DNA from: Burkholderia pseudomultivorans
GTDB lineage: Bacteria; Pseudomonadota; Gammaproteobacteria; Burkholderiales; Burkholderiaceae
Reading direction: 5' to 3'
Assembly: GCF_001718415.1 (NCBI RefSeq)
Contig: NZ_CP013378.1
Span: forward strand, 2,170,001-2,234,000
Length of the DNA: 64,000 nucleotides
The stretch's first letter is position 1, and each line of letters begins with the position of its first letter. The translations under genes were made by a program, and so were the position numbers. The notes under the pieces were generated by a model. It made no database searches. It saw only the letters and a program-made list of their open reading frames with translations, and was not told the origin of the DNA. This document shows, piece by piece, positions 55,793 through 64,000 of the stretch.

Positions 55793-55939
55793 TCACTTCG
55801 GCGAGTACAGCTTGTGCTGCTCGTCGAAGAACGCCCGCACGTGCTCGGGCAATTCGGCGAGGAATTCCACGCCGACGGGTTCCGGATCCGGGCTCATCAC
55901 TTGCTCGGGCGGCGGCATGCGGGTTGGTCTTTCGTCCAT
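55793..55939 (-). CDS. Small 48-residue ORF, unknown
   Basis: Starts at the ATG at 55939, with CTGGAGA at good distance. Reads MDERPTRMPPPEQVMSPDPE, then a helical stretch VEFLAELPEHVRAFFDEQHK, ending LYSPK. Acidic and Pro-rich; no signal peptide or known domain. The codon use is like the neighbours and no other gene occupies this strand. Real gene status rests on the ribosome-binding site and composition only. Confidence 0.5.
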   Translation of the reverse strand: MDERPTRMPPPEQVMSPDPEPVGVEFLAELPEHVRAFFDEQHKLYSPK

Positions 55940-56137
55940 GATCGTTTCTCCAGCGGGTCCAATGATTATCAACCTCGCGCTCCGATTTATGCCAGTGGCG
56001 AATCGTTAGATTTTGTCTCTGTTGTATTAACGGCACATGCGCTGCGGCGTGCAGTGCGATGCCGACTATTACCCTCTGCAGAATCGGCAACAATCGAGTC
56101 GCTTGTTATACTTGCGCGCACTTTTTTCTGAGCCGCG

Positions 56138-56527
56138 ATGAAACGTACGACGCGATGGATCGGCCTCGTCTGGCTGGCGCTGGTACTGAACGTACTGTCG
56201 CCCGTGATCGGCTATGCGCGTCTTGCGTCGAGCGGTTCCGGCGAACTCACGCTCGATTTGTGCAGCGCGGCAGGCGGGCATCGGGTCGTCCTCGCGCAGG
56301 CGGGCGGCGACCGCGATACGTCGTCGCTCGATCATGCCGGCGTCGCGCACTGCGTGTACTGCCCGGGCTTCGCGGCGAACGTTGCGCTCGGCACGAGCCT
56401 GCCTGCGATGCCGGGCTTCGTGCGGTCGTACGCGTATCGCGCGGTGACACCGGTCGTCGCCGATCTGCCGCGCAATCGCATCCGTCTCGCGCAACCGCGC
56501 GCCCCGCCTGAAAACGCTCCGATCTGA
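56138..56527 (+). CDS. DUF2946-type exported protein
   Basis: 129 residues. N-terminal hydrophobic signal (WIGLVWLALVLNVLSPVIGYA), then LDLCSAAG and the characteristic DHAGVAHCVYCPGFAA with a His-Cys-x-x-Cys that could bind metal. The C-terminus is basic. DUF2946 genes are often next to copper-linked TonB receptors, and one follows here 125 bases downstream on the same strand. Function unknown; metal handling is inference. Confidence 0.8.
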   Translation: MKRTTRWIGLVWLALVLNVLSPVIGYARLASSGSGELTLDLCSAAGGHRVVLAQAGGDRDTSSLDHAGVAHCVYCPGFAANVALGTSLPAMPGFVRSYAYRAVTPVVADLPRNRIRLAQPRAPPENAPI

Positions 56528-56652
56528 CTGATGTCGCTCGCGCGCCCTTGGCGCGCGTGCCGCCCGCGGCCAGGGCCGCGTGCCGTGCCATTCGCGCGCG
56601 GTGCGTCGCCTTGCGCGCGGCGGCGTCCGATCCCGTTTTCAGGAATCCACTC

Positions 56653-59025
56653 ATGTCGTTCTCTTTCACCGCGCGCGCGTCGCGCGGCCGGCTCGCGCTC
56701 GCGTGCGCAGCCGCTTTCGCGTTGCCCGCCGCCCATGCGGCATCGACGGACGGCGCGCGCGTCGATCCGCGCGAGGATGCTGCCGGCCGCTCCGCCGGCG
56801 CAGCCGCGTCTTCAGCGTCGGCCGCGGCCGGCGCGCCCCCGTCCGCCGCCCCGGCGGGCGATACGCTGCGCGCCGTCAGCGTGACCGCGCAACGGCAGCC
56901 GGTCGATCCGGATACGCCGGCCGTCGTCGAGTCGATCACGCGCGAGCAGATCGACTCGCACACCAACGTCAACACCGAGGACGCGCTGAAATACGCGCCG
57001 AACCTGATGGTCCGCAAGCGCTACATCGGCGACCGCAACAGCGTGTTCGCCGGCCGCGATTTCAACGAACTGCAGAGCGCGCGCGGGCTCGTGTATGCGG
57101 ACGGCCTGCTGCTGTCGAACCTGCTCGGCTCGAGCTACGCGTATCCGCCGCGCTGGTCGCTGATCCCGCCCGACGACATCGCGCGCGTCGACGTGCTGTA
57201 CGGCCCGTTTTCCGCGCTGTATCCGGGCAACGCGATCGGCTCGACCGTGCTGCTCACCACGCGTCGCCCGGAAAAACTCGAGGCGTCGCTGTCGACGCAG
57301 TTCTTCACGCAGCGCTATCACGACGGCTACGGCGTTGCCGACAGCTTCGGCGGCAATCATCAGACCGCGCGGATCGCGAACCGCGTCGGCCGCTTCTGGT
57401 TCGCGCTGTCGCTCGACCGGCTGGAGAACGACAGCCAGCCGATGCAGTACGCGAGCCCCAATGCCGCGTACAACCCGAAACTCGGCGCCGCGGTGCCCGT
57501 GACCGGCGCGGCGGCCGACATCGGGCCGAACGGCAAGCCGCGCACGATCGTCGGCGCGCAGTCGCTCGAGCGGACCGAGCAGATCAACGAGACGGTGCGG
57601 ATGGGCTATGCGTTCACCGACCACGTCGACGCGACGCTCACGCTCGGGCACTGGGAGAACCATTACCGGCAGCACGGCGAGACCTTCCTGCGCGACGCGG
57701 CCGGCAATGCGGTCTACGGCGGCAACGTGTCGATCGGCGGCCAGAACATGACCGTCGCGCCGAGCGCGTTCGCACCGCAGCGCGGCGACCAGGAGAACTG
57801 GCTGTACGCGCTCGGCCTGAACGGCCGGCTCGACTCCGGCTGGCGGCTGTCGGGCATCGTGTCCGCGTACGACGTGTCGCGCGACGTGCTGCGCGCCGCG
57901 TCGAGTGTGCAGGGCGGGGCGGGCACGCTGTTCCAGGGCGACGGCACGGGCTGGCGCACGCTCGACCTGAAGGCCGAGGCGCCTGAAGTGAAGGGCCACA
58001 CGTTCACGTTCGGCTATCACTACGACAACTACTTCCTGCGCAACGTCACGTACAACACGGCCGACTGGCTGGCCGGCCCCACCACGTCGCTCGCGAGCGT
58101 CTATCGCGGCGACACGCGCACGCAGGCGCTGTTCGCGCAGGACGCATGGCGTGTCGCGCCGGGCTGGCTCGCGACGCTCGGCCTGCGGTACGAACGCTGG
58201 GACGCATACGGCGGCGCGCTCGGCAACGCGAACGGCACGCTCGGTTATGCCGACCGCAGCGCGAACGCGCTGTCGCCGAAGCTCGCGCTGCAATGGGATG
58301 CGACGGACGTGTGGCGGTTTCGCGTGTCGTTCGCGACCGGCACGCGCTTCCCGACGGTCGGCGAGCTGTTCCAGGGCACGATCTCCAACAACGCGATCGT
58401 CAACAACAACCCGAACCTGCGGCCGGAAAAGGCGATCGACTGGGACTTCACCGCCGAGCGCGACGTGGGTGTCGGCGTCGTGCGCGCGAGCGTGTTCCAG
58501 AGCGACCTGCGCGATTCGATCTACAGTCAGACGACCGTGTCGGGCGCGTCGACCGTCACCAACATCTCGAACGTCGACCGTGTGCGCGTGCGCGGCGTCG
58601 AACTCGCGTTCAGCGGCGAGAACGTCGGACTGAAGGGGCTGTCGCTCGACGCGAACGTATCGGCGAGCAACGCGCAGATCCTGGCCGACGCCGCGAACCC
58701 CGCGTACGTCGGCTCGCGTTTTCCGCGCATCCCGCGCATGCGCGCGAACCTGCTCGCGTCGTACCGCTTCGACGAGCACTGGCTGGCGAGCGTCGGCGTG
58801 CGCTATTCGGGCCGCCAGTTCAACACGCTCGACAACAGCGACGTGAATCCGGACGTCTATGGCGGCACGAGCGCGTTCACGGTCGTCGACCTGAAGGCAC
58901 GCTATCGCCTCGATCGTCACTGGAGCGCGTCGGTCGGCATCGACAACCTGACGGATCGCCGCTACTACGTGTTCCACCCGTATCCGGGCCGCACATTCTA
59001 TGGAGAACTGAAATGGTCGCTGTGA
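56653..59025 (+). CDS. TonB-dependent outer-membrane receptor
   Basis: 790 residues. Signal peptide to about residue 30 (AHA-AS), a low-complexity Ala/Ser linker, then a TonB-box-like LRAVSVTAQ, plug domain (VVESITREQIDSHTNVNTEDALKYAPNLMVRKRYIGDRNSVFAGRDF; DVLYGPFSALYPGNAIGSTVLLTTR) and a 22-strand barrel ending FYGELKWSL. The plug motif resembles copper (OprC/NosA-type) and siderophore receptors. With DUF2946 upstream, a copper-related or other metal substrate is plausible but unproven. No periplasmic or inner-membrane transporter is beside it. Confidence 0.9.
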   Translation: MSFSFTARASRGRLALACAAAFALPAAHAASTDGARVDPREDAAGRSAGAAASSASAAAGAPPSAAPAGDTLRAVSVTAQRQPVDPDTPAVVESITREQIDSHTNVNTEDALKYAPNLMVRKRYIGDRNSVFAGRDFNELQSARGLVYADGLLLSNLLGSSYAYPPRWSLIPPDDIARVDVLYGPFSALYPGNAIGSTVLLTTRRPEKLEASLSTQFFTQRYHDGYGVADSFGGNHQTARIANRVGRFWFALSLDRLENDSQPMQYASPNAAYNPKLGAAVPVTGAAADIGPNGKPRTIVGAQSLERTEQINETVRMGYAFTDHVDATLTLGHWENHYRQHGETFLRDAAGNAVYGGNVSIGGQNMTVAPSAFAPQRGDQENWLYALGLNGRLDSGWRLSGIVSAYDVSRDVLRAASSVQGGAGTLFQGDGTGWRTLDLKAEAPEVKGHTFTFGYHYDNYFLRNVTYNTADWLAGPTTSLASVYRGDTRTQALFAQDAWRVAPGWLATLGLRYERWDAYGGALGNANGTLGYADRSANALSPKLALQWDATDVWRFRVSFATGTRFPTVGELFQGTISNNAIVNNNPNLRPEKAIDWDFTAERDVGVGVVRASVFQSDLRDSIYSQTTVSGASTVTNISNVDRVRVRGVELAFSGENVGLKGLSLDANVSASNAQILADAANPAYVGSRFPRIPRMRANLLASYRFDEHWLASVGVRYSGRQFNTLDNSDVNPDVYGGTSAFTVVDLKARYRLDRHWSASVGIDNLTDRRYYVFHPYPGRTFYGELKWSL

Positions 59026-59190
59026 AAGCGCGCGCGGGCGCGAGCGCATCGGCCGGCCGCTGGCCGACGAGCGCTCTGCTCGACGGCCGGCCGCGGCGCG
59101 TCGAACGCCGCTGAAGGGGGCACGGCGCGTGGCGAATGCCGCGCGCCGTGCCGATACGAAAACGCGCCCGAAGGCGCGTGGAGACGATCG

Positions 59191-59445
59191 TCAGGCCGCT
59201 CGCTTGAATAGACGGATCACGAACAGCAGGATCACTGCGCCGACGACCGCGACGATCACCGAGCCGATGAAGCCGCTGCCGATGCTGATGCCGAGGATCC
59301 CGGCAAGCCAGCCGCCGATCACCGCACCGACGATGCCGACGATGATGTCGACGATCAGCCCGAACCCGCCGCCCTTGACGAGCAGTCCGGCGAGCCAGCC
59401 GGCGATCGCGCCGATGATGAGCCACATAATCAAGCCATGAGTCAT
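59191..59445 (-). CDS. GlsB/YeaQ/YmgE family membrane protein
   Basis: 84 residues, three hydrophobic helices with Gly zippers: LIMWLIIGAIAGWLAGLLVKGGGFGLIVDIIVGIVGAVIGGWLAG. This is the transglycosylase-associated / stress-response family of unknown activity. Start at 59445 with AAGGAGAGG upstream. Stands alone, 165 bases beyond the receptor gene. Confidence 0.93.
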   Translation of the reverse strand: MTHGLIMWLIIGAIAGWLAGLLVKGGGFGLIVDIIVGIVGAVIGGWLAGILGISIGSGFIGSVIVAVVGAVILLFVIRLFKRAA

Positions 59446-59688
59446 GGTGGTCCTCTCCTTGTGTTGAGTCGAAATGACCGGACGTCGGCTGTGTCGCCGC
59501 AAGCTGGATGCAGGCGGCTTCGCGACCCGCCGCGCCGCCCCCGCAATGTAACGCGATAGGCGGGTCGGAATCGTTAAGTAATGTTATGCACCCTTAACGG
59601 GATTTTCCAGGGAATTCGTCTGCCCACGACGTGAAGTGTGCGCAAAGCCGGCTTGATGAAATGAATTTGTAAGAAACGGACGAAGCCG

Positions 59689-59901
59689 TCATTGCCCGAG
59701 CGTCGATGCCGGCGCGAACGCATCGGGCAGCCCGTCGCCCGCATCGGCAATCAGTTGCGCGACGGTGGCGGTGTCGCCGATCGCCTCGATCGCGAGCAGT
59801 GCGAAACGGGCAAGAAAGAGCGGGGCATCGGTTTCGCCGATGCGGGTCATCGTCGTGCAAAGCGCGGTGTAGAACGTGTCGCGGTCGGCGTCGGTCATCA
59901 T
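59689..59901 (-). CDS. DUF2783-like small protein
   Basis: 70 residues, all-helical: DADRDTFYTALCTTMTRIGETDAPLFLARFALLAIEAIGDTATVAQLIADAGDGL. The pattern fits DUF2783, a family found beside FAD aromatic monooxygenases. The start (MMTDADR) overlaps the end of the monooxygenase gene by ATGA, so the two are translated together. Probably a partner of the oxygenase; role unknown. Confidence 0.72.
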   Translation of the reverse strand: MMTDADRDTFYTALCTTMTRIGETDAPLFLARFALLAIEAIGDTATVAQLIADAGDGLPDAFAPASTLGQ

Positions 59902-61634
59902 GCGTTCTCCTGAGGATCGGCTGCGGTATGCGCGTGCAGGCCCGCCCGTTCGAGCGCGGCCGTCAGATCGTCGGCGCGCGCGCCATGCCAGCGGCCGAGT
60001 ACGTGTCCGTCGGGCCGCACGAGATAGACGGTGCCGTCGCGCGCGCCGTACATGCGGAACAACCGGCCGTCCTCGTCGTAGCCTCGGCAGGACGGCGGTT
60101 GCGGTGTCGCGTGCCGCGCCAGCACGACGAGCGCGAACGGCAGGCCGGCGCGATGCAGCCGACGTTCGAGATCGACGAGCGATGGATCGGGCGTGCCGTC
60201 GGCCGTGAAGCAGAACGCCGTGAAGCACGGCGCGACGAGGTCGGTCAGATGGGCGCGGCGTACTGCGCCGTGCTGCGTCGCATGCAGCATCAGCGGGCAT
60301 TCGGCCAGCACCGTGCCGGGCGCGGGCCCGGCGTCGAACGCGTCGCGCGCGGCGGCATTGAGCGGCGACGCCGCATAGGCGATCGCCGACGTCTGGCGTG
60401 GATTGATCAGCGAGCGCAGCGCCGGGTGCCGGCTCGCGAGCGACAGCACGGCCTTGCGCATCAGCGCGAACGCGAACGACGGCGGCGCCATGAATTCGGT
60501 GCTCTTGGTGCCGTAGCGCAGATTCTCGTGCGTCGCGAACACGCGCTCGTCGGAATAGCTGTCGAGCAGCGCGTCCGCGGCGAGGCCGCGGATCACGTAC
60601 GCGAGCTTCCACGCGACATTGTCGGCATCGTCGATGCCCGAGTTGGCGCCGCGCACGCCGAAGATCGGCACGAGATGCGCAGCGTCGCCGCAGAACAGCA
60701 CGCGGCCGTGCCGATACCGTTCGAGCGTCAGCGCATTCGCCTTGTAGATCGTGATCCAGATCGGCGACCAGTCGCCGCGCTCGCCCATCATGTCGAGCAG
60801 GTTCTGCACGCGCGGCACCACGTTCTCCGGTTTCACGGCCGCTTCGGCATCCTCGTCGTCGCGCAGCTGGTAGTCGATCCGCCAGACGTTGTCGGGCTGC
60901 TTGTGAACGAGCACCGTCGAGCCCGGATTCGACGACGGGTCGAAATAGGCGAGCCGCTCGGTCGGCCGGTCGCTGTCAAGCGCGATGTCGACGATCACGT
61001 AGCGGCCCTCGTAGCTCGTGCCCTGAAGCGACAGGCCGAGCGCGTCGCGCATCGTGCTGCGTCCGCCGTCGCATGCGACGATCCAGTCGGCGTCGAGCGC
61101 ATAGCCGCCGAGCGGCGTGTCGACGGCCAGGCGCACGCCATCCTGCTGTTGTGCGACGCCGACGACCTTCGTTTGCCAGCGGATCTCGATCAGGTCGGGG
61201 CGGCGTCGCGCGGCGTCGAACAGGAACTGTTCGATGTGGTACTGCGCGAGGTTCACCATCGGCGGCAGCTTCTGGTTCTCGTCCTGCGGCATCGTGAAGT
61301 GCAGCACCTCGTCGGTGCGGTAGAAGCTGCGTCCGCCGGTCCACGGCAGCCCGACGCGCAGGAAGTCGTCGAGCGCGCCGAGCCGCTCGATGATCTCCAG
61401 GCTGCGCCGCGAGATGCAGATGGCGCGGCTGCCGTGGCAGACCGCGTCGTCGGCCTCGAGCAGCACGCTGCGGATCCCGTGGTTCGCGAGACCGAGCGCG
61501 ACGGCGAGGCCCACCGGGCCGCCGCCGACGATCGCGACGGCGTGCCGCTGCGTGTCGACGCCGCGATCGAGCGGCGGCAGGTGGGCCGGCTGGCGCTCGG
61601 CGACGAACGGATATGGCTTGAATTCGATGCCCAT
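59898..61634 (-). CDS. FAD-dependent aromatic monooxygenase (MhpA/PheA-like)
   Basis: 578 residues from the ATG at 61634 (MGIEFKPYPFVAERQ). FAD-binding motif VAIVGGGPVGLAVALGLANHG at about 34-54, the DG motif VACDGGRSTMRD, and GDAAHLVPIFGVRGANSGIDDADNVAWKLAYV, typical of class A flavoprotein hydroxylases. The C-terminal ~150 residues form a thioredoxin-like tail (LVRPDGHVLGRW). Close kin are 3-(3-hydroxyphenyl)propionate hydroxylases and similar enzymes; the substrate here is not evident. The DUF2783-like gene follows by overlap, and a LuxR-type regulator lies upstream on the same strand. Confidence 0.9.
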   Translation of the reverse strand: MGIEFKPYPFVAERQPAHLPPLDRGVDTQRHAVAIVGGGPVGLAVALGLANHGIRSVLLEADDAVCHGSRAICISRRSLEIIERLGALDDFLRVGLPWTGGRSFYRTDEVLHFTMPQDENQKLPPMVNLAQYHIEQFLFDAARRRPDLIEIRWQTKVVGVAQQQDGVRLAVDTPLGGYALDADWIVACDGGRSTMRDALGLSLQGTSYEGRYVIVDIALDSDRPTERLAYFDPSSNPGSTVLVHKQPDNVWRIDYQLRDDEDAEAAVKPENVVPRVQNLLDMMGERGDWSPIWITIYKANALTLERYRHGRVLFCGDAAHLVPIFGVRGANSGIDDADNVAWKLAYVIRGLAADALLDSYSDERVFATHENLRYGTKSTEFMAPPSFAFALMRKAVLSLASRHPALRSLINPRQTSAIAYAASPLNAAARDAFDAGPAPGTVLAECPLMLHATQHGAVRRAHLTDLVAPCFTAFCFTADGTPDPSLVDLERRLHRAGLPFALVVLARHATPQPPSCRGYDEDGRLFRMYGARDGTVYLVRPDGHVLGRWHGARADDLTAALERAGLHAHTAADPQENA

Positions 61635-61800
61635 CGTGATTGGCTTCCAGGTAGACGGCGTGCAGTGCCCGCATGCGGCGATACATGCGATGCGTCCGTG
61701 CAGTATGGAAGCCGGCCGGTGCGCCGCTGTCCCCATTCCGGGTACGGCACCCGGACCGGGATTTACCCCGATGCGTGCGGGGCAGGCGGGCGTCGACCGC

Positions 61801-62610
61801 TCAGGGCTGCAGGCACAGCGCGAACAGCTCGCGCTGGCCGGAAATGCCGAGGCGGCGGTACGCGCGCTTCTGGTAGGTTACGACGCTCGATGCCTTCACG
61901 CCGATCGTCTCGCCGATCTCGTGCGCGCTCTGGCCGTCGAGCACGCCGCGCAGCACGTCGAGCTCGCGCTTGGACAGCGTCGGGCATGCGCGGCGCAGTC
62001 GCGCGAGCATCCGCTGCGGGATGTCGATCTGCATGGCGCCGGCGAGCGCGTAGTGATGTTTCGCGGCCTGCGCGATCAGCGGCGCGAGCGCCTCGATCTC
62101 GGCGATCGCGCGCGGCTCGAACGCGCCGCTGCGATGCGCGCGGTACAGGTTGATCGACAGCCAGACCGCGTCGTCGGGCTGCATCAGCAGCGACAGCCGC
62201 TCGGAGACGTCGGGGTCGCGGTAGCAGGCCGCGCGATACGCGTCGTGGCCGATCTCGTCGCCGGCCTGCCGATGCAGCAGCAGGTCGCGGCGCCGAGTGC
62301 GGCGCTGCGCGCTCGATACGATCGTCTGGTTGCCGTCGAGCGCGTAGAAGTGTCGCGCATAGGTATCGGCGACATCGCGCAGATAGCGGCCGCCGCGATG
62401 GTCGGCGACCGACACCGTGCGCGGGCGGTTGCCGAACTCGTACGCGAAGACCGTGCATTGCGTGACCGACAGCGCATCGTCGAACAGCTTCAGCACTTCG
62501 GTCGCGAACGCGTTCGGCTCGCTGCTGCCGATCGCGGCGACGAGGCTCGTTGCGCGGGACACGTGCAGCTGCCCGGTGAGGTTCGGTCGCTCGAGACGCC
62601 AGGTGCGCAT
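61801..62610 (-). CDS. LuxR-family transcriptional regulator
   Basis: 269 residues. The C-terminal ~60 (TLSKRELDVLRGVLDGQSAHEIGETIGVKASSVVTYQKRAYRRLGI) form a LuxR/GerE helix-turn-helix. The N-terminal ~190 residues match no domain I can name and carry no obvious response-regulator phosphorylation site or acyl-homoserine-lactone motif. Start at the ATG at 62610 (MRTWRLERPNLTG); a longer reading is possible. It lies 166 bases upstream of the monooxygenase operon, and is its probable local regulator. Confidence 0.85.
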   Translation of the reverse strand: MRTWRLERPNLTGQLHVSRATSLVAAIGSSEPNAFATEVLKLFDDALSVTQCTVFAYEFGNRPRTVSVADHRGGRYLRDVADTYARHFYALDGNQTIVSSAQRRTRRRDLLLHRQAGDEIGHDAYRAACYRDPDVSERLSLLMQPDDAVWLSINLYRAHRSGAFEPRAIAEIEALAPLIAQAAKHHYALAGAMQIDIPQRMLARLRRACPTLSKRELDVLRGVLDGQSAHEIGETIGVKASSVVTYQKRAYRRLGISGQRELFALCLQP

Positions 62611-62730
62611 GATGCAGGAGAAGGGCAGGGGATCCGGCGATTGTAATCGGCCGGATGCGGCGCGTGAGTCGGGGGATGCCCGCAAGCGGAGCGGGAGAGG
62701 GCGTGCACGATTGCGCGCGCGGAAAAGAGA

Positions 62731-62763
62731 AAAGGCCTGACAAGCGATGCTTGTCAGGCCTTT
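62731..62763. terminator. Terminator of tRNA-Thr, possibly bidirectional
   Basis: A perfect 15-bp stem (62731-62745 with 62749-62763) with a 3-base loop. A-rich on the left, so on the minus strand the transcript ends in a U-rich run; right side has TTTATA, which could also end a rightward transcript. Confidence 0.85.
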
Positions 62764-62769
62764 ATATCT

Positions 62770-62845
62770 TGGTGCCGGAGATAGGAGTCGAACCTACGAC
62801 CTTCGCATTACGAATGCGCTGCTCTACCAACTGAGCTACACCGGC
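62770..62845 (-). tRNA. tRNA-Thr, anticodon CGT
   Basis: 76 bases with encoded CCA (62770-62772). Acceptor GCCGGTG/CACCGGC reading with T-G adjustment; D-arm AGCTCAGTTGGTAGAGC; anticodon stem CGCAT/ATGCG with loop TCGTA region giving CGT. Reads ACG codons. Confidence 0.96.
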
Positions 62846-63054
62846 AGCAGAGAAATGAAATTATAGGGTGAATTCTGAAGTCTTGGCAATAGGTTTTTCG
62901 AAAATTTTTTCAGCTTGCTGCTGCTGTTTCGCGAAACCATCGATCCGGCGGACTTCCCCCGCTTTCACTTCACTGCGATGCAGCCCGTGAGGGCCACATC
63001 GCGAGGCGCGATTGTACTTGCGTCATCCGCACCCGTCTAGTGCTGCAGCGCAAA

Positions 63055-64000
<946 letters not shown>

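Overview
The window looks like the primary chromosome of a Burkholderia species, most likely of the B. cepacia complex. Reasons: very high GC with G/C-ending codons, almost gapless gene packing, the Burkholderia-type glucokinase fused to an RpiR/HexR regulator, a Burkholderia-type trimeric porin, a long bifunctional RelA/SpoT and the housekeeping gene orders minC-minD-minE and gmk-rpoZ-spoT. The species is an inference from protein character and gene order; no database was searched.

Layout. 1-3.9 kb: 3' part of ribD, hemL, a stand-alone EVE-type PUA-like protein, and a Bcr/CflA drug exporter. 4-13 kb: a glucose-catabolism regulon. zwf, pgl and the glk-hexR fusion run leftwards; a four-gene sugar ABC transporter runs rightwards. 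The shared 430-bp control region holds a near-perfect sigma-70 promoter whose spacer and -10 box are covered by a 17-bp HexR-like palindrome. 13-29.4 kb: housekeeping genes (TRIC/UPF0126 protein, Smr protein, trxB, ftsK, lolA, rarA, serS, tRNA-Ser), a chemoreceptor, an AlkB-type monooxygenase, a GNAT acetyltransferase and the minCDE operon. 29.5-37 kb: small envelope proteins, a ClC chloride channel, a heptosyltransferase, an MHS-family transporter, a lipoprotein with a TonB-C-like domain and several small unknown genes.

37.1-42.5 kb is the clearest accessory region: an orphan type VI secretion cartridge made of vgrG, a large unknown protein (candidate effector), an exported protein coupled to it by an ATGA overlap (candidate immunity protein), and a PAAR protein. 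It is followed by a frameshifted, internally deleted remnant of a second immunity gene, and then tRNA-Ser(TGA). The middle of this block is visibly richer in A/T than its surroundings. No T6SS structural genes are in the window, so the apparatus must be encoded elsewhere.

42.7-51.1 kb is core again: hemW, rdgB and rph on the minus strand; yicC, gmk, rpoZ and spoT on the plus strand; three near-identical tRNA-Arg(ACG) genes; greB. 51.1-59.5 kb: a porin, an apparent small RNA gene ending in a strong terminator with no protein gene before it, a cold-shock gene with a long leader, a DnaQ-exonuclease/GIY-YIG fusion, a secreted chorismate mutase, a 48-residue small ORF, and a DUF2946 protein followed by a TonB-dependent receptor. 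59.6-64 kb: a FAD monooxygenase plus DUF2783-like pair with its own LuxR-type regulator, tRNA-Thr(CGT), and the 3' part of fbp.

The central-carbon genes fit one another: the ABC transporter imports sugar, Glk phosphorylates it, Zwf and Pgl make 6-phosphogluconate for the Entner-Doudoroff pathway, and the HexR half of Glk-HexR probably senses the pathway product and controls the shared promoter region. Fbp at the far end serves gluconeogenesis. The best candidates for something new are the T6SS effector/immunity pair with its degraded duplicate and the small RNA near 52.7 kb.
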